Made by a program: the position numbers and the translations under genes. A DNA stretch of 58,333 nucleotides from Comamonadaceae bacterium (lineage in GTDB: Bacteria > Pseudomonadota > Gammaproteobacteria > Burkholderiales > Burkholderiaceae_C), in NCBI GenBank assembly GCA_947448745.1, contig CANFOQ010000012.1, positions 1 to 58,333 of the forward strand. The letters run 5' to 3'. Below, piece after piece: positions 10,062 through 20,893 of this stretch; position 1 is the first letter of the stretch, and each line of letters starts with the position of its first letter. Under the pieces are notes generated by a model. The model worked only from the letters and a program-made list of their open reading frames with translations, was not told where the DNA came from and did no database searches.

Positions 10062-12156
10062 GGGCCACCTCCGCATCGGCGGTGTGTTGCAAGGCAGGCG
10101 CACGACGCACCAGGCCATCGAGTTGGTAGATGGAGGCTATGACAGGCGCTTGGGCGGCCGGTGTCAAGTCGATGGCTTGAACGCAAGCATTCGACAAACG
10201 CGCAGTGATGTCGGTGGGCAGCGCTTGTGCCCTCACCTCTTCAATGCTGTCAAAACCAAAGCCAGAAAGGTTCAACAAACTGCCCAGCACGCGCCAAACT
10301 TTCCATGCAGGACGGGTGTCGCCCAAAGGCCGCACCACACCATGGAAACTTTGCGCACGGCCTTCGGTGTTGACAAAAGTGCCTGCGGTTTCAGTGAACG
10401 GTGAGATGGGCAGCAGCACATCGCTGATGTCCAAATTGGTTTTGAACGGTGACAACGTCACCACCATGGCGGTGCGTCCCAAATGCGCCATGGCCGCTTG
10501 CCCACCGGCGCAATCTTGTGCGGGTTCGAGGTTCAACAAGAACAAGGCTTTCAAGGCATCGGCTTGCAACATTTGAGCGGCGTTCATGCCGCCTTGCAAA
10601 GGCTGCGCTTTCACCAACTGCGCACCAACGGTGTTGGCGGCTTCACCCAAGTAGCCCACAGTTGCACCAGTTTGCACGCCGATCCAGTTGGCCAAACTCA
10701 GCAAGCTGCTGGCTTTGGCATGGTGTGCCGCGGCATTGCCCAACAAGATGGCTTTGCGTTCACCGCTCAGCAATGAACTGGCAATGGCTTGTGCATTGGC
10801 GTCATCTGCATCGCCCGCCACAGGGGCAGCCACCGAATTTTGTTTCGCGATGGCCGCAGCGATGTTGGCCAAAGCTTGCACCCAGGTGGCACTGGGGGAA
10901 GTGAGGGTTTGAGCCATAGGCATGGCCCAGTCCAACACCTTGTCGTTCAAGGCATGGACTTGGGCACCACGACGTGCTGCTTGGCGAATGCGTTGGGCCA
11001 ACAAGGGATGGTCTTTGCGCAAATTGCTGCCCACCACCAAAACACGTTCCAACGTGGACAAAGCAGCCACGGATGTACCAAGCCAACGCACGTGGCCATC
11101 GGCAGGGAATTCAGCAGCCCGTAAACGGCTGTCAATGTTGTCACTGCCCAAGCCGCGCATGAATTGCGTGGCCAAGTGAAGTTCTTCCAACGTGCTGTGC
11201 GGGCTGGCCAAACAACCCAGGGCGTTGGCACCATGGTCTTGTTTGATTTGTTTGACGCCATTGGCCACATATTCAAGCGCCGTGGTCCAGTCAACGGTGA
11301 TCCACTGACCATCTTGCTTGAGCATGGGTTGGGTCAAGCGGTCGGGGCCATTCAAGGCTTCGTAGCTGAAGCGGTCACGGTCCGCGATCCAACATTCGTT
11401 GACGTCTTCGTTGTCCAAAGGCACCACACGCATCACCTGGTTGTTTTTCACTTGGATGATGAGGTTGGCACCGGTCGCGTCATGCGGGCTGATGGACTTG
11501 CGTCGGCTCAACTCCCAGGTGCGGGCTTGGTAACGGAAGGGTTTGCTGGTGAGCGCGCCCACGGGGCAAATGTCGATCATGTTGCCCGAGAGTTCGGAGT
11601 CCACGGTGTGGCCGACAAAGGTTTCGATTTCAGAGTGCTCGCCGCGATGGGACATGCCCAACTCCATGCTGCCGGCAATTTCTTGGCCAAAGCGCACGCA
11701 ACGGGTGCAATGGATGCAACGGCTCATCTCTTCCATGCTGATGAGTGGCCCGACGTCCTTGTGGAAGACCACGCGTTTTTCTTCGTCGTAACGCGAGGCA
11801 CCACCGCCATAACCCACCGCCAAATCTTGCAACTGGCATTCGCCGCCTTGGTCACAGATGGGGCAATCCAGTGGATGGTTGATGAGCAGGAATTCCATCA
11901 CCGACTTTTGCGCCTTGATAGCGCGATCGGATTTGGTGTGCACCACCATGCCTTGCGTCACCGGTGTGGCGCAGGCAGGCATGGGCTTGGGGGCTTTCTC
12001 CACGTCCACCAAGCACATGCGGCAGTTGGCGGCAATGCTCAGTTTCTTGTGATAACAAAAATGCGGAATGAAGGTGCCCGCTTGCTCGGCCGCTTGAATG
12101 ATCACGCTGCCGGGTGCTGCTTCTACTTTTTTGCCGTCGATTTCAATCTCAACCAT
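10054..12156 (-). CDS. nuoG: NADH-quinone oxidoreductase subunit G
   Basis: Large iron-sulfur subunit of the complex I peripheral arm, 700 residues. The N-terminal 2Fe-2S ferredoxin domain has [15 protein letters not shown] and a later Cys (PACATPV). The His/Cys cluster motif follows ([19 protein letters not shown]), then the 4Fe-4S motif [10 protein letters not shown] with CPVGAL. The rest is a molybdopterin-oxidoreductase-like domain that is structural in this family. It lies 14 bases after nuoF. Confidence 0.97.
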   Translation of the reverse strand: MVEIEIDGKKVEAAPGSVIIQAAEQAGTFIPHFCYHKKLSIAANCRMCLVDVEKAPKPMPACATPVTQGMVVHTKSDRAIKAQKSVMEFLLINHPLDCPICDQGGECQLQDLAVGYGGGASRYDEEKRVVFHKDVGPLISMEEMSRCIHCTRCVRFGQEIAGSMELGMSHRGEHSEIETFVGHTVDSELSGNMIDICPVGALTSKPFRYQARTWELSRRKSISPHDATGANLIIQVKNNQVMRVVPLDNEDVNECWIADRDRFSYEALNGPDRLTQPMLKQDGQWITVDWTTALEYVANGVKQIKQDHGANALGCLASPHSTLEELHLATQFMRGLGSDNIDSRLRAAEFPADGHVRWLGTSVAALSTLERVLVVGSNLRKDHPLLAQRIRQAARRGAQVHALNDKVLDWAMPMAQTLTSPSATWVQALANIAAAIAKQNSVAAPVAGDADDANAQAIASSLLSGERKAILLGNAAAHHAKASSLLSLANWIGVQTGATVGYLGEAANTVGAQLVKAQPLQGGMNAAQMLQADALKALFLLNLEPAQDCAGGQAAMAHLGRTAMVVTLSPFKTNLDISDVLLPISPFTETAGTFVNTEGRAQSFHGVVRPLGDTRPAWKVWRVLGSLLNLSGFGFDSIEEVRAQALPTDITARLSNACVQAIDLTPAAQAPVIASIYQLDGLVRRAPALQHTADAEVAHG

Positions 12157-12170
12157 GGTGTGCAGCCTGC

Positions 12171-13523
12171 TTAAATGTAGGACGAGACCATGCAGGTCTT
12201 GTGCGTGATGTGGTGTTCAAACTCGGGGCGGAAATGCTTGAGCATGCCGCGCACCGGCATGGCCGCGGCGTCCCCCAAAGCGCAAATGGTGCGCCCCATG
12301 ATGTTTTCGGCCACGTTGTCCAGCAAGTCCATGTCGCTGGGACGGCCTTGCCCGGTTTCAATGCGGTCCACCATGCGCGACAACCAGCCTGTGCCTTCAC
12401 GGCAAGGTGTGCATTGACCGCAAGACTCGTGCATGTAAAAGGCCGACAAGCGTTGCAAGCTTTTGACCATGCAACGTGTGTCGTCCATGACGATGACCGC
12501 ACCCGAGCCCAGCATGGAGCCCGCTTTGGCAATCGCGTCGTAGTCCATGGTGATGTCCATGATGATGGAAGCCGGCAACACCGGTGCCGATGACCCACCA
12601 GGGATCACGGCCTTCAGTGCGCGGCCTCCGCGCACGCCACCTGCCAACTCAAGGAGTTTGGCAAAGGGCGTGCCCATGGGCACTTCATAGTTGCCAGGGC
12701 GTTCGACATCGCCACTGACCGAGAAAATTTTCGTGCCACCGTTGTTGGGCTTGCCGCAGGCCAAATAGGCTGCACCACCGTTGCGAATGATCCACGGCAC
12801 GGCCGCAAAAGTTTCGGTGTTGTTGATGGTGGTGGGTTTGCCGTACACGCCAAAGCTGGCGGGGAATGGTGGCTTGAAACGCGGTTGGCCTTTTTTGCCT
12901 TCCAAAGATTCGAGCAACGCGGTTTCTTCGCCGCAGATGTACGCGCCAAAGCCATGGGCGGCATGAAGTTGAAAGCTGAAGTCGCTGCCCAGAATCTTGT
13001 CACCCAAATACCCAGCGGCACGGGCTTCTTCCAACGCCGCTTCAAAGCGATCATAGGTTTGGAAAATTTCACCGTGAATGTAGTTGTAGCCCACACTGAT
13101 GCCCATGGCGTAAGCCGCGATGGCCATGCCTTCAATCACAATGTGCGGGTTGAACTCGAGGATGTCGCGGTCTTTGCAGGTACCCGGCTCGCCTTCGTCC
13201 GAGTTGCAGACCAAATACTTTTGGCCAAAGAACTGGCGTGGCATGAAGCTCCACTTCAAGCCGGTGGGAAAGCCCGCACCACCACGGCCCCGCAAACCTG
13301 ATTCTTTGACGATGGCAATCACTTCGTCTTGCGTCAGTGCAGCAGCGCCATTCAAACCCAACACGGTGCGCAGCGCTTGGTAGCCGCCACGCGCCACATA
13401 GTCTTGCAGGCTCCAATTTTGACCATTCAGCCCTGCGTAAATTTGCGGGTTGATGTGGCGGTCGTGAAAACAGGTTTCGACGCCACTGGCTTGGTATTTG
13501 TGAAGCAGTTGTTCGAGGTTCAT
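12171..13523 (-). CDS. nuoF: NADH-quinone oxidoreductase subunit F
   Basis: The NADH- and FMN-binding subunit where electrons enter complex I, 450 residues. The NADH/FMN glycine-rich region is [18 protein letters not shown], the second site is [10 protein letters not shown], and the N3 [4Fe-4S] cluster is bound by [15 protein letters not shown] plus a later cysteine ([11 protein letters not shown]). The start overlaps the nuoE stop by 4 bases. The protein is marginally longer than the E. coli one because of its C-terminal tail. Confidence 0.97.
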   Translation of the reverse strand: MNLEQLLHKYQASGVETCFHDRHINPQIYAGLNGQNWSLQDYVARGGYQALRTVLGLNGAAALTQDEVIAIVKESGLRGRGGAGFPTGLKWSFMPRQFFGQKYLVCNSDEGEPGTCKDRDILEFNPHIVIEGMAIAAYAMGISVGYNYIHGEIFQTYDRFEAALEEARAAGYLGDKILGSDFSFQLHAAHGFGAYICGEETALLESLEGKKGQPRFKPPFPASFGVYGKPTTINNTETFAAVPWIIRNGGAAYLACGKPNNGGTKIFSVSGDVERPGNYEVPMGTPFAKLLELAGGVRGGRALKAVIPGGSSAPVLPASIIMDITMDYDAIAKAGSMLGSGAVIVMDDTRCMVKSLQRLSAFYMHESCGQCTPCREGTGWLSRMVDRIETGQGRPSDMDLLDNVAENIMGRTICALGDAAAMPVRGMLKHFRPEFEHHITHKTCMVSSYI

Positions 13524-14047
13524 GCTTGCCCCTTGCTGGCACGCAGCTCGTCAATCATCTGGTCGATTTTGTCGGTGCTCATGAAGCTGCACATGTGGCG
13601 GTCGTTCACCAAGAGCACGGGGGCATCAGCACAAGCGCCCATGCATTCGCCGGGTTGCACGGTGAACAGGCCATCGGCTGTGGTGCCGCCAACTTCAACA
13701 TTCAATTTTTTGCAAACGTATTCAAGCGTTTGCTGACCCGCACGCAACTGGCAAGGCAGGTTGGTGCAGACATTGATTTTGAAGCGACCCACCGGCTTCA
13801 CATTGAACATGTTGTAGAAGGTGAAAACTTCGTGCACACCCATGACCGGCATGTTGAGGTAATGCGCCAAGGCCAGCTCGTGGGCTGGCGACACATGGCC
13901 GTTTTCTTGCTGCAAGATGGACAAGCAGGCGATCACAGCAGACTGTTTTTGCTCGGCGGGGTACTTGGCCACTTCACGCGCAAAGCGCTGCAAGGTGGCG
14001 TCTGAAAAGGCAACCGCTTCAACGGTTTGAGGGTGTGCTTGGCTCAT
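13520..14047 (-). CDS. nuoE: NADH-quinone oxidoreductase subunit E
   Basis: Peripheral subunit with a thioredoxin-like fold binding one [2Fe-2S] cluster (N1a), 175 residues. The cluster cysteines are in CTNLPC and GECMGAC. The helical N-terminal part includes [17 protein letters not shown]. It overlaps both nuoF and nuoD by 4 bases, so nuoD-E-F are translationally coupled and are likely made in equal amounts. Confidence 0.97.
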   Translation of the reverse strand: MSQAHPQTVEAVAFSDATLQRFAREVAKYPAEQKQSAVIACLSILQQENGHVSPAHELALAHYLNMPVMGVHEVFTFYNMFNVKPVGRFKINVCTNLPCQLRAGQQTLEYVCKKLNVEVGGTTADGLFTVQPGECMGACADAPVLLVNDRHMCSFMSTDKIDQMIDELRASKGQA

Positions 14048-15297
14048 CGATCAATTTCCCCGAACACGATGTCCATGGTGCCAATGATGGCCACGGTATC
14101 GGAAATCATGTGGCCTCTGGACATTTCATCCATGGCGGCCAGGTGCGCAAAACCAGGTGCGCGGATTTTCATGCGGTAAGGTTTGTTGGCACCATCGGAC
14201 ACAAGGTAAATACCAAACTCGCCCTTGGGATGCTCAACCGCGGCATAGGCTTCGCCTTCGGGCACATGGAAACCTTCGGTGAAGAGTTTGAAGTGGTGGA
14301 TCAACTCTTCCATGCTGGTCTTCATGGCTTCGCGGTGCGGCGGGGCCACTTTGTGGTTGTCTGTGATGACCGGACCGGGGTTGGCACGCAACCAATCAAC
14401 GCACTGTTTGATGAGGCGGTTGGATTGACGCAGCTCGGCCACGCGCACCAGGTAGCGGTCGTAGCAGTCGCCGGTGGTGCCCACAGGAATGTCAAAGTCC
14501 ATTTGGTCGTACACATCGTAGGGCTGCTGTTTGCGCAAGTCCCATGCGATGCCCGAGCCGCGCAGCATGGGACCAGTGAAGCCCATGTTTTTGGCGCGTT
14601 CTGGCGACACCACGCCAATGCCCACGGTGCGTTGTTTCCAAATCCGGTTGTCGGTGAGCAAGGTTTCGTATTCGTCCACGTACTTGGGGAAACGTTGCGT
14701 GAAGTCGTCGATGAAGTCGAGCAATGAACCTTGGCGGTTCTCGTTCAAACGCGCAATGGTGCGGGCGTTTTTGATTTTGCTGACCTGGTATTGCGGCATG
14801 GTGTCGGGCAGATCGCGGTAGACACCACCGGGTCGGAAATAGGCGGCGTGCATGCGAGCACCAGACACAGCTTCGTACATGTCGTACAAGTCTTCGCGTT
14901 CACGGAAGCAGTAGATGAGGATGTTCATCGCGCCGCAATCGAAACCATGCGCACCCAACCACATCAAGTGGTTCAGCATGCGGGTGATTTCCGAGAACAT
15001 GACGCGGATGTATTGCGCACGGATGGGCACGTCCAAACCCATGAGTTTTTCGATGGCCAAACAATAGGCGTGCTCGTTGCACATCATGGACACGTAGTCG
15101 AGGCGGTCCATGTAGGGCAAGGTTTGCAAATAGGTTTTGCTTTCGGCCAGTTTTTCGGTGGCGCGGTGCAACAAGCCAATGTGCGGGTCAGCGCGTTGCA
15201 CCACCTCACCATCCAACTCGAGGACCAAGCGCAAGACGCCATGGGCTGCAGGGTGTTGGGGGCCCAAGTTCAGGGTGTAATTTTTAATATCGGCCAT
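14044..15297 (-). CDS. nuoD: NADH-quinone oxidoreductase subunit D
   Basis: The 49-kDa subunit that forms the quinone site with NuoB, 417 residues, standard length. It is related to the large subunit of NiFe hydrogenases. It opens [15 protein letters not shown] (the beta-hairpin histidine loop of the quinone site) and contains [18 protein letters not shown] and [17 protein letters not shown] at the C-terminus. Separate from nuoC, as usual in betaproteobacteria and unlike the fused nuoCD of E. coli. Confidence 0.97.
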   Translation of the reverse strand: MADIKNYTLNLGPQHPAAHGVLRLVLELDGEVVQRADPHIGLLHRATEKLAESKTYLQTLPYMDRLDYVSMMCNEHAYCLAIEKLMGLDVPIRAQYIRVMFSEITRMLNHLMWLGAHGFDCGAMNILIYCFREREDLYDMYEAVSGARMHAAYFRPGGVYRDLPDTMPQYQVSKIKNARTIARLNENRQGSLLDFIDDFTQRFPKYVDEYETLLTDNRIWKQRTVGIGVVSPERAKNMGFTGPMLRGSGIAWDLRKQQPYDVYDQMDFDIPVGTTGDCYDRYLVRVAELRQSNRLIKQCVDWLRANPGPVITDNHKVAPPHREAMKTSMEELIHHFKLFTEGFHVPEGEAYAAVEHPKGEFGIYLVSDGANKPYRMKIRAPGFAHLAAMDEMSRGHMISDTVAIIGTMDIVFGEIDR

Positions 15298-15303
15298 GGT
15301 GTT

Positions 15304-15921
15304 TCAGTGCAAACCGCCGTAGTTGTCTTCGCGCACGATGCGCGGCGTGATTTCACGCGGCTCGATGGTGACCGGCTGGTAGATGACGCGTTTTTGCTCG
15401 GCGTCATAGCGCATTTCGACATGACCGCTGGTGGGAAAGTCTTTGCGAAAGGGATGGCCAATGAAGCCGTAGTCGGTGAGGATGCGACGCAAATCGGTGT
15501 GGTCTTCAAACAAGATGCCGTACAAATCGAAGGCTTCGCGCTCGAACCAGCTGGCCGAATTCCACACGGGCGTGATGGTGGCGACTTGCGGCATGTCTTC
15601 ATGGGGTGCGAACACACGCACACGCAAACGCCAGTTGTGGGTGAGGGACATCAAGTGGCTGACCACGGCGAAGCGAGGGCTGTGGGTGAAGCGAGACTCA
15701 GCGCCATCTTTGTAGCCGCTGTAGTCCATGCCGCACAAATCCAGGAGCTGCTCGAAAGCCAAATCGGGGTGGTCACGCAAGCTGTGCGCAACTTGCAAAT
15801 AATCCTTGGCCGCCACGGTGAGGGTGAGCTCGCCCAGGGCCATATCGAGCTGTTGAATGCGCTCACCCAGCACCGCTTTCAACGCGGTTTGCAAGGTGTC
15901 AATGGAAACGGTGAGGGTCAT
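15304..15921 (-). CDS. nuoC: NADH-quinone oxidoreductase subunit C
   Basis: The 30-kDa peripheral subunit of complex I, 205 residues. The family signature is seen in the run [20 protein letters not shown], followed by the C-terminal [17 protein letters not shown] block. It has no cofactor. It is a stand-alone gene 6 bases upstream of nuoD and 5 bases downstream of nuoB. Confidence 0.97.
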   Translation of the reverse strand: MTLTVSIDTLQTALKAVLGERIQQLDMALGELTLTVAAKDYLQVAHSLRDHPDLAFEQLLDLCGMDYSGYKDGAESRFTHSPRFAVVSHLMSLTHNWRLRVRVFAPHEDMPQVATITPVWNSASWFEREAFDLYGILFEDHTDLRRILTDYGFIGHPFRKDFPTSGHVEMRYDAEQKRVIYQPVTIEPREITPRIVREDNYGGLH

Positions 15922-15926
15922 GGCTT

Positions 15927-16403
15927 TCAGCGGGCGATGGTGTTTTCGCGGCGGATTTTGTTTTGCAATTGCAAGATGCCGTACAGCAAGGCCTCTGCGG
16001 TGGGGGGGCAGCCTGGCACATAGACATCGACCGGCACGATGCGGTCACAACCGCGCACCACCGAATAGCTGTAGTGGTAGTAACCACCACCGTTGGCACA
16101 CGACCCCATGGACAACACCCAACGCGGCTCGGCCATTTGATCGTAGACCTTGCGCAAAGCAGGAGCCATTTTGTTGCACAAGGTGCCGGCCACGATCATC
16201 AAATCGGATTGACGTGGGCTGGGGCGAAACAACATGCCAAAGCGGTCGATGTCATAGCGCGAAGCACCTGCGTGCATCATCTCGACCGCACAACAAGCCA
16301 GACCAAAAGTCATGGGCCACAAGGAACCGGTTTTGGCCCAATTGACCACCGAGTCGTAGGACGTGGTGATGAAGCCTTCTTTGAAAACGCCTTCAAGTGA
16401 CAT
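15927..16403 (-). CDS. nuoB: NADH-quinone oxidoreductase subunit B
   Basis: Subunit carrying the terminal [4Fe-4S] cluster N2 that reduces quinone, 158 residues. Cluster ligands are the adjacent cysteines in [11 protein letters not shown], plus the cysteines in [11 protein letters not shown] and [12 protein letters not shown]. Phe/Ser/Pro-rich segments around [15 protein letters not shown] are typical. It lies 3 bases after nuoA. Confidence 0.98.
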   Translation of the reverse strand: MSLEGVFKEGFITTSYDSVVNWAKTGSLWPMTFGLACCAVEMMHAGASRYDIDRFGMLFRPSPRQSDLMIVAGTLCNKMAPALRKVYDQMAEPRWVLSMGSCANGGGYYHYSYSVVRGCDRIVPVDVYVPGCPPTAEALLYGILQLQNKIRRENTIAR

Positions 16404-16406
16404 GAT

Positions 16407-16766
16407 TTATTCCCAATCGAGGGCGCCCTTTTTCCATTCGTAGACAAAGCCCACGACCAAGATGCCCAAAAAAATCATCATGGCCACAAAGCCTGTGAAG
16501 CCAATTTCTTTGAGCGACACCGCCCAAGGAAACAGAAACGCAATTTCGAGGTCGAACAAGATGAAAAGAATGGCGACCAGGTAGTAGCGGACGTCGAATT
16601 TGATACGCGCATCTTCGAAGGCTTCAAAACCGCATTCGTAAGGGGAGTTTTTGGCGGCGTCGGGCTTTTGCGGGCCCAGAAAATAACCGATGAGTTGCGG
16701 TGCGACACCGACACCCAAGCCAACCAGGATGAACAAAAGGACGGGCAGGTACTGCTCTAGGCTCAT
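16407..16766 (-). CDS. nuoA: NADH-quinone oxidoreductase subunit A
   Basis: First gene of the complex I operon; a 119-residue three-helix membrane subunit. Visible are the loop [25 protein letters not shown] split over two helices, with the functionally important cysteine, and the acidic [13 protein letters not shown]. The start codon lies only 16 bases from the end of the upstream tRNA-Leu, so a promoter must lie at or upstream of that tRNA. Confidence 0.97.
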   Translation of the reverse strand: MSLEQYLPVLLFILVGLGVGVAPQLIGYFLGPQKPDAAKNSPYECGFEAFEDARIKFDVRYYLVAILFILFDLEIAFLFPWAVSLKEIGFTGFVAMMIFLGILVVGFVYEWKKGALDWE

Positions 16767-16782
16767 TTGATTCTCGTTTTGA

Positions 16783-16867
16783 TGGTGCCGTCGGCGAGAC
16801 TCGAACTCGCACAGCTTTCGCCACTACCCCCTCAAGATAGCGTGTCTACCAATTTCACCACGACGGC
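16783..16867 (-). tRNA. tRNA-Leu (anticodon GAG)
   Basis: An 85-base type II tRNA with a long variable arm. On the minus strand the acceptor stem GCCGTCG pairs with CGACGGC, the discriminator is A, and CCA is encoded (complement of TGG at 16783-16785). The anticodon stem CTATC/GGTAG encloses the loop TTGAGGG, giving anticodon GAG, which reads CUC and CUU. GTTCGAGTC is the T loop region. It lies between secG and nuoA in the same direction, so it is probably cut out of a longer secG-nuo transcript. Confidence 0.97.
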
Positions 16868-16979
16868 AGGTACTTTTCTTACCCCAAAATTTCAATCATC
16901 ACCACTGGGGGAAAGCCACTCATCTTAACCTTAAATCACTGCTTTTCTGCTCTGAAGAACCGATTTTTCAGAGGAGAAA

Positions 16980-17414
16980 TCATTTGCCAGGGATTTGATT
17001 GGCAGGGCTGGCAGGTGCACCAGCAGCGGGCGCTGGCGGCACGGCCGCAGGGGCTGCCGCAGGCGCTGGCGCGGCTGTGGAAGCGGCAGGATTGGCACCC
17101 GGAATGCTGTCACTCACGGGCGCTGGCACGGCCGTGGCAGGCACAGCGTCCAACACACTGCCAGACGACACAGGGCGCAGGTTGCCGAAGTAAGCCAAGG
17201 CCAAGGTGGTGACAAAAAAGATGGCGGCCAACACCGAGGTGGTGCGGGACAAAAAGTTGGCACCACCGGTGGCACCAAACAAACTGCCGGATGTTCCGCT
17301 GCCAAAGGCTGCACCCATGTCGGCACCTTTGCCGTGTTGAACCAAGATGAGGCCGATCATGCCCAAGGCGGACAAGACTTGGACCAACAACAATAAATTC
17401 AGAAGCGTGCTCAT
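16980..17414 (-). CDS. secG: Preprotein translocase subunit SecG
   Basis: Small membrane subunit of the SecYEG export channel, 144 residues. Two transmembrane helices are visible (residues about 2-22 and 55-75), with the conserved link LVQHGKGADMGAAFGSG and the SGSLFGATGGANFLSRTT loop. A long alanine/proline-rich tail (about 60 residues) follows, as in other betaproteobacteria. The start MSTLLNLLLLVQ gives a 16-base gap to tpiA; the open frame extends 13 codons upstream without family similarity. Confidence 0.95.
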   Translation of the reverse strand: MSTLLNLLLLVQVLSALGMIGLILVQHGKGADMGAAFGSGTSGSLFGATGGANFLSRTTSVLAAIFFVTTLALAYFGNLRPVSSGSVLDAVPATAVPAPVSDSIPGANPAASTAAPAPAAAPAAVPPAPAAGAPASPANQIPGK

Positions 17415-17430
17415 GGGAACTCCGTGGGTG

Positions 17431-18174
17431 TCAGTGCGAGGCCGCAGCAACAATGGTCAAAAAATCGGCGGCTTTGAGGGATGCGCCCCCAATCAAGCCA
17501 CCATCAATATCGTTTTGCGCCAGCAAACTGGCGGCGTTGGCAGCATTCATGCTGCCGCCATACAACAAGGCAATGCGCTCGGGGTGGGCGGTGGCCGCAG
17601 CCAATTGGGCACGCAACAAAGCATGCACTTCTTGCGCTTGTTCGGGCGTGGCGGTTTTGCCGGTCCCGATGGCCCACACAGGCTCATAGGCCACCACGAT
17701 TTCACTGATGCAGTGCCCATTGGTGTGGATGACTGCTGCCAATTGGCGCTTCACCACGGCTTGGGTTTGTCCGGCTTCGCGCTCGGCCAAGGTTTCGCCC
17801 ACACACACGATGGGCGTGATGCCCGCGGCCAAGGCGCGTTGCGCTTTGGTGGCGACATCGGCATCGGTTTCACCGTGGTATTGACGACGCTCGGAATGAC
17901 CCACGATGGCAAAACGCACACCAAAGTCGCGCAGCATGGCGGCCGACACCTCGCCGGTGAAAGCACCTTGCTCGTGGGCAGACACATCTTGTGCGCCAGT
18001 GAGCAAGCCATGCGTGGCAGCTTGGTGGGCTTGCGCCAAATAAGGCGCAGGCACACACACCGCCACTTGGCAAGCAGCGCCTGCCAAACCCGCACTGACG
18101 GCGTGCAACAGGTCCTGATTGGCAGCGAGGTTGCCATTCATTTTCCAGTTGCCCACAATCAGTTTGCGCGTCAT
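17431..18174 (-). CDS. tpiA: Triosephosphate isomerase
   Basis: Interconverts dihydroxyacetone phosphate and glyceraldehyde 3-phosphate in glycolysis and gluconeogenesis. The 247-residue TIM barrel has all catalytic residues: the lysine in GNWKMNG, the histidine in VGHSERR, and the glutamate in [14 protein letters not shown]; the phosphate-binding glycines are in LLYGGSMNA. It starts 4 bases after the pnp stop, so it is probably in the pnp transcript as well as leading into secG. Confidence 0.98.
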   Translation of the reverse strand: MTRKLIVGNWKMNGNLAANQDLLHAVSAGLAGAACQVAVCVPAPYLAQAHQAATHGLLTGAQDVSAHEQGAFTGEVSAAMLRDFGVRFAIVGHSERRQYHGETDADVATKAQRALAAGITPIVCVGETLAEREAGQTQAVVKRQLAAVIHTNGHCISEIVVAYEPVWAIGTGKTATPEQAQEVHALLRAQLAAATAHPERIALLYGGSMNAANAASLLAQNDIDGGLIGGASLKAADFLTIVAAASH

Positions 18175-18178
18175 GGAT

Positions 18179-20326
18179 TTACTCTTGATGTGGGGCTTGG
18201 TCGTGCTCTTGGTGCGACTGGGCAGGCGCTTCAGGACGGTCCAACAAGGCTTTCATGGACAGCTTGATGCGGCCTTTTTCGTCGGTTTCCAACACCTTGA
18301 CACGCACGATTTGGCCTTCGGCCAACACGTCGGTGACCTTGGCGATGCGCTCGTGGCTGATTTGGCTGATGTGCAACAAACCGTCTTTGCCAGGCAGCAG
18401 ATTGACCAGTGCACCGAAGTCCAAAATTTTGGTGATCGGGCCTTCGTAGACCTTGCCAATTTCCACTTCGGCGGTGATTTCGGAGATGCGGCGTTTGGCT
18501 TCTTCAGCCTTGGCACCGTCGGTGGCGGCGATGGTGATCGTGCCGTCTTCTTCGATGTTGATTTGGCAACCGGTTTCTTCGGTCAGGGCGCGGATGACCG
18601 AGCCGCCTTTGCCGATCACGTCACGGATTTTTTCCGGATTGATCTTCATGGTGTAGAGCTTGGGTGCGAAGCTGCTGATTTCGGTTTTGGCTTCGCCCAT
18701 GGCGTCTTGCATTTTGCCCAGGATGTGCATGCGGGCTTCTTTGGCTTGGGCCAAAGCGACTTGCATGATTTCTTGGGTGATGCCTTGGATTTTGATGTCC
18801 ATTTGCAAAGCGGTGATGCCGTTGGTGGTACCGGCCACTTTGAAGTCCATGTCGCCCAAATGATCTTCGTCACCCAAGATGTCTGTGAGCACCGCGAAAC
18901 GGTTGCCGTCTTTGATGAGGCCCATGGCGATACCAGCCACGTGCGCTTTCATCGGCACACCAGCGTCCATCATGGACAAGCAGCCGCCACACACAGAAGC
19001 CATCGAGGACGAGCCGTTGGACTCGGTGATTTCAGACACCACACGCAAGGTGTAGGGGAATTCTTCTTTGGAAGGCAAGCAAGCCGCCAAAGCGCGTTTG
19101 GCCAAGCGACCGTGGCCGACTTCGCGGCGTTTGGTGCTGCCCATGCGACCAACTTCACCAGTGGCGAACGGAGGCATGTTGTAGTGGAACATGAAGCGGT
19201 CTTCGAACTCACCGGCCAAAGCGTCGATGCGTTGTGCGTCACGCTCGGTGCCCAAGGTGGTGATGACCAAGGCTTGTGTTTCGCCGCGTGTGAACAAGGC
19301 CGAGCCGTGGGTGCGGGGCAGCACGCCGTTGCGGATTTCAATGGGACGCACGGTGCGGGTGTCGCGACCGTCGATGCGGGGCTCGCCAGCCAAAATTTGG
19401 CTGCGCACAATCCGCGCTTCGATGTCGAACAACATGTTTTCCACTTTGACGCCGTCGAATTCAACGCCATCGGCTTTCAAGCCGGCCATGACGGCGGCGT
19501 AGGCTTCGCGGCACGCTTGGGTGCGGCTTTGTTTGTTGCGGATTTGGTAAGCAGCAGCCAATTTGTCGTCGGCCAGTGCGGCCACTTTGGCAATCAGGGG
19601 TTCGTCTTTGGCAGGTGCAGACCAGTCCCACACAGGCTTGCCTGCGTCGCGCACCAGTTCGTGGATGGCGTTGATGGCCACACGGCTTTGCTCGTGGCCG
19701 AAGACCACAGCGCCGAGCATGATTTCTTCAGACAGTTGTTGGGCTTCAGACTCGACCATCAACACGGCGGTTTCGGTGCCCGCCACCACCAAGTCCATGA
19801 CGCTGTCTTTGCGCTGGGTTTGGCCGGGGTTCAACACGTATTCGCCGTTGATGTAGCCCACGCGGGCAGCACCGATGGGGCCGTTGAAAGGGATGCCGGA
19901 AATGGCCAAGGCGGCAGACGTGCCAATCATGGCGGCGATGTCGGCATCCACTTCAGGGTTCAAGGACACGGTGTGGATGACCACATGCACGTCGTTGTAG
20001 AAGCCTTCGGGGAACAAGGGACGGATGGGGCGGTCGATCAGACGGCTGGTCAGGGTCTCGAGTTCGCTGGGCTTGGCTTCGCGTTTGAAGAAGCTGCCAG
20101 GGATCTTGCCGGCGGCATAGGTTTTCTCGATGTAATCGACGGTCAAGGGGAAGAAGTCTTGGCCGGCTTTGGCGATTTTGGAGCCGACGACGGTGGCGAG
20201 CACCACGGTGTCATCGATGTTGACCAGCACAGCGCCGCTGGCTTGGCGGGCGATTTCGCCGGTTTCCAGGGTGACCGTGTGTTGGCCCCACTGAAATGTT
20301 TTGGTGATTTTGTTAAATATAGACAT
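18179..20326 (-). CDS. pnp: Polyribonucleotide nucleotidyltransferase (PNPase)
   Basis: Phosphorolytic 3'-to-5' exoribonuclease of the RNA degradosome. The 715-residue protein has the expected order: RNase PH domain 1 (from residue 10), helical linker, catalytic RNase PH domain 2 ([35 protein letters not shown] with metal-binding aspartates), KH domain ([15 protein letters not shown]) and S1 domain ([19 protein letters not shown]). The start MSIFNKITK fits the family; 14 upstream codons are in the leader. It follows rpsO, as in E. coli. Confidence 0.98.
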   Translation of the reverse strand: MSIFNKITKTFQWGQHTVTLETGEIARQASGAVLVNIDDTVVLATVVGSKIAKAGQDFFPLTVDYIEKTYAAGKIPGSFFKREAKPSELETLTSRLIDRPIRPLFPEGFYNDVHVVIHTVSLNPEVDADIAAMIGTSAALAISGIPFNGPIGAARVGYINGEYVLNPGQTQRKDSVMDLVVAGTETAVLMVESEAQQLSEEIMLGAVVFGHEQSRVAINAIHELVRDAGKPVWDWSAPAKDEPLIAKVAALADDKLAAAYQIRNKQSRTQACREAYAAVMAGLKADGVEFDGVKVENMLFDIEARIVRSQILAGEPRIDGRDTRTVRPIEIRNGVLPRTHGSALFTRGETQALVITTLGTERDAQRIDALAGEFEDRFMFHYNMPPFATGEVGRMGSTKRREVGHGRLAKRALAACLPSKEEFPYTLRVVSEITESNGSSSMASVCGGCLSMMDAGVPMKAHVAGIAMGLIKDGNRFAVLTDILGDEDHLGDMDFKVAGTTNGITALQMDIKIQGITQEIMQVALAQAKEARMHILGKMQDAMGEAKTEISSFAPKLYTMKINPEKIRDVIGKGGSVIRALTEETGCQINIEEDGTITIAATDGAKAEEAKRRISEITAEVEIGKVYEGPITKILDFGALVNLLPGKDGLLHISQISHERIAKVTDVLAEGQIVRVKVLETDEKGRIKLSMKALLDRPEAPAQSHQEHDQAPHQE

Positions 20327-20399
20327 GTTTGGTTCCTTGTGGAAATTGGGAAGTGCGGGCCACTTCACCAGAGCCCAAAGTCACTGTCAGTAAACGATG

Positions 20400-20519
20400 C
20401 CATTCCAGAAAAATGCAGCAGCTTTTTTTGGAATGACACAGCTTCGAACCGAGTCAGCAGCTTTGCGATGGCCCTGCCCCATGCATGAACGCCTGAGTGA
20501 ATGAACAGACTCAGGCGTT
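20400..20519 (-). promoter_or_regulatory. Two hairpins in the rpsO-pnp spacer (likely processing/autoregulation site)
   Basis: The 211-base spacer holds two inverted repeats. One is a perfect 11-bp stem (20488-20498 with 20509-20519, arm AACGCCTGAGT) with a 10-base loop, 19 bases after the rpsO stop. The other has 13-base arms (20401-20413 with 20423-20435) pairing throughout with one G-T position on one strand, and a 9-base loop. Neither is followed by a T-run on the minus strand, so they are not ordinary terminators. In E. coli a long hairpin at this place is cut by RNase III and lets PNPase control its own mRNA; the same role is inferred here. Confidence 0.6.
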
Positions 20520-20537
20520 GGGCATGGGTGCGGGGTG

Positions 20538-20801
20538 TTACTTGCGCAAACCCAATTTGGCGATCAGCGCGGTGTAGCGCTCGGCGTCTTTGGATTTGAG
20601 GTAGTCGAGCAATTTGCGTCGACGGCTGACCATGCGCAACAAGCCACGGCGACCGTGGTGGTCTTTGGCGTGGGTTTTGAAGTGGGGGGTCAGTTCATTG
20701 ATGCGAGCCGTCAGGATGGCGACTTGCACTTCGGGGCTGCCTGTATCGTTGGCCGAACGTGCATTGGCCTTGACGACGTCTGCTTTGTTTAAGGTTGTCA
20801 T
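20538..20801 (-). CDS. rpsO: 30S ribosomal protein S15
   Basis: Primary 16S rRNA-binding protein of the small subunit platform, 87 residues. Family core: [48 protein letters not shown]. The start [10 protein letters not shown] has GGAAA 10 bases upstream; the frame extends 8 codons upstream but lacks a better site. First gene of the rpsO-pnp unit. The 80-base leader can fold (CGCCA pairing with TGGCG), which could serve S15 autoregulation as in E. coli, but that is inference. Confidence 0.97.
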   Translation of the reverse strand: MTTLNKADVVKANARSANDTGSPEVQVAILTARINELTPHFKTHAKDHHGRRGLLRMVSRRRKLLDYLKSKDAERYTALIAKLGLRK

Positions 20802-20887
20802 GATGTTTTCCAAAAAATTTGACATGCGCCAACAGCCGGAAATGCCAGATGGCGTGAACTTCAGGCCTACAAGCCCAAAGCCGAAAG

Positions 20888-20893
20888 ATTATA
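20888..20893 (-). promoter_or_regulatory. Consensus -10 box for rpsO-pnp
   Basis: A perfect TATAAT on the minus strand, about 87 bases before the rpsO start. It overlaps the stop codon of the upstream aminotransferase gene. The -35 region (in the aminotransferase coding end) is not consensus. The spacing leaves a leader of about 80 bases before rpsO. Confidence 0.55.

Noticed and set aside
14731-16023. A 430-codon plus-strand frame across nuoD-C-B
   Set aside because: It crosses three well-conserved genes antisense and has no recognisable product.
16950-16973. Inverted repeat CTCTGAA/TTCAGAG after secG as a terminator
   Set aside because: No T-run on the minus strand and only 7 bp; too weak to list as a terminator.
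18119-20488. A 789-codon open frame on the plus strand, opposite pnp
   Set aside because: It mirrors the pnp codons across the whole gene, its product is His/Gly/Phe-rich without any domain, and pnp is unmistakable. Long antisense frames are common here because of codon bias.
20488-20519. Hairpin after rpsO as a rho-independent terminator
   Set aside because: No T-run follows the stem on the minus strand, and pnp downstream would lack a visible promoter.
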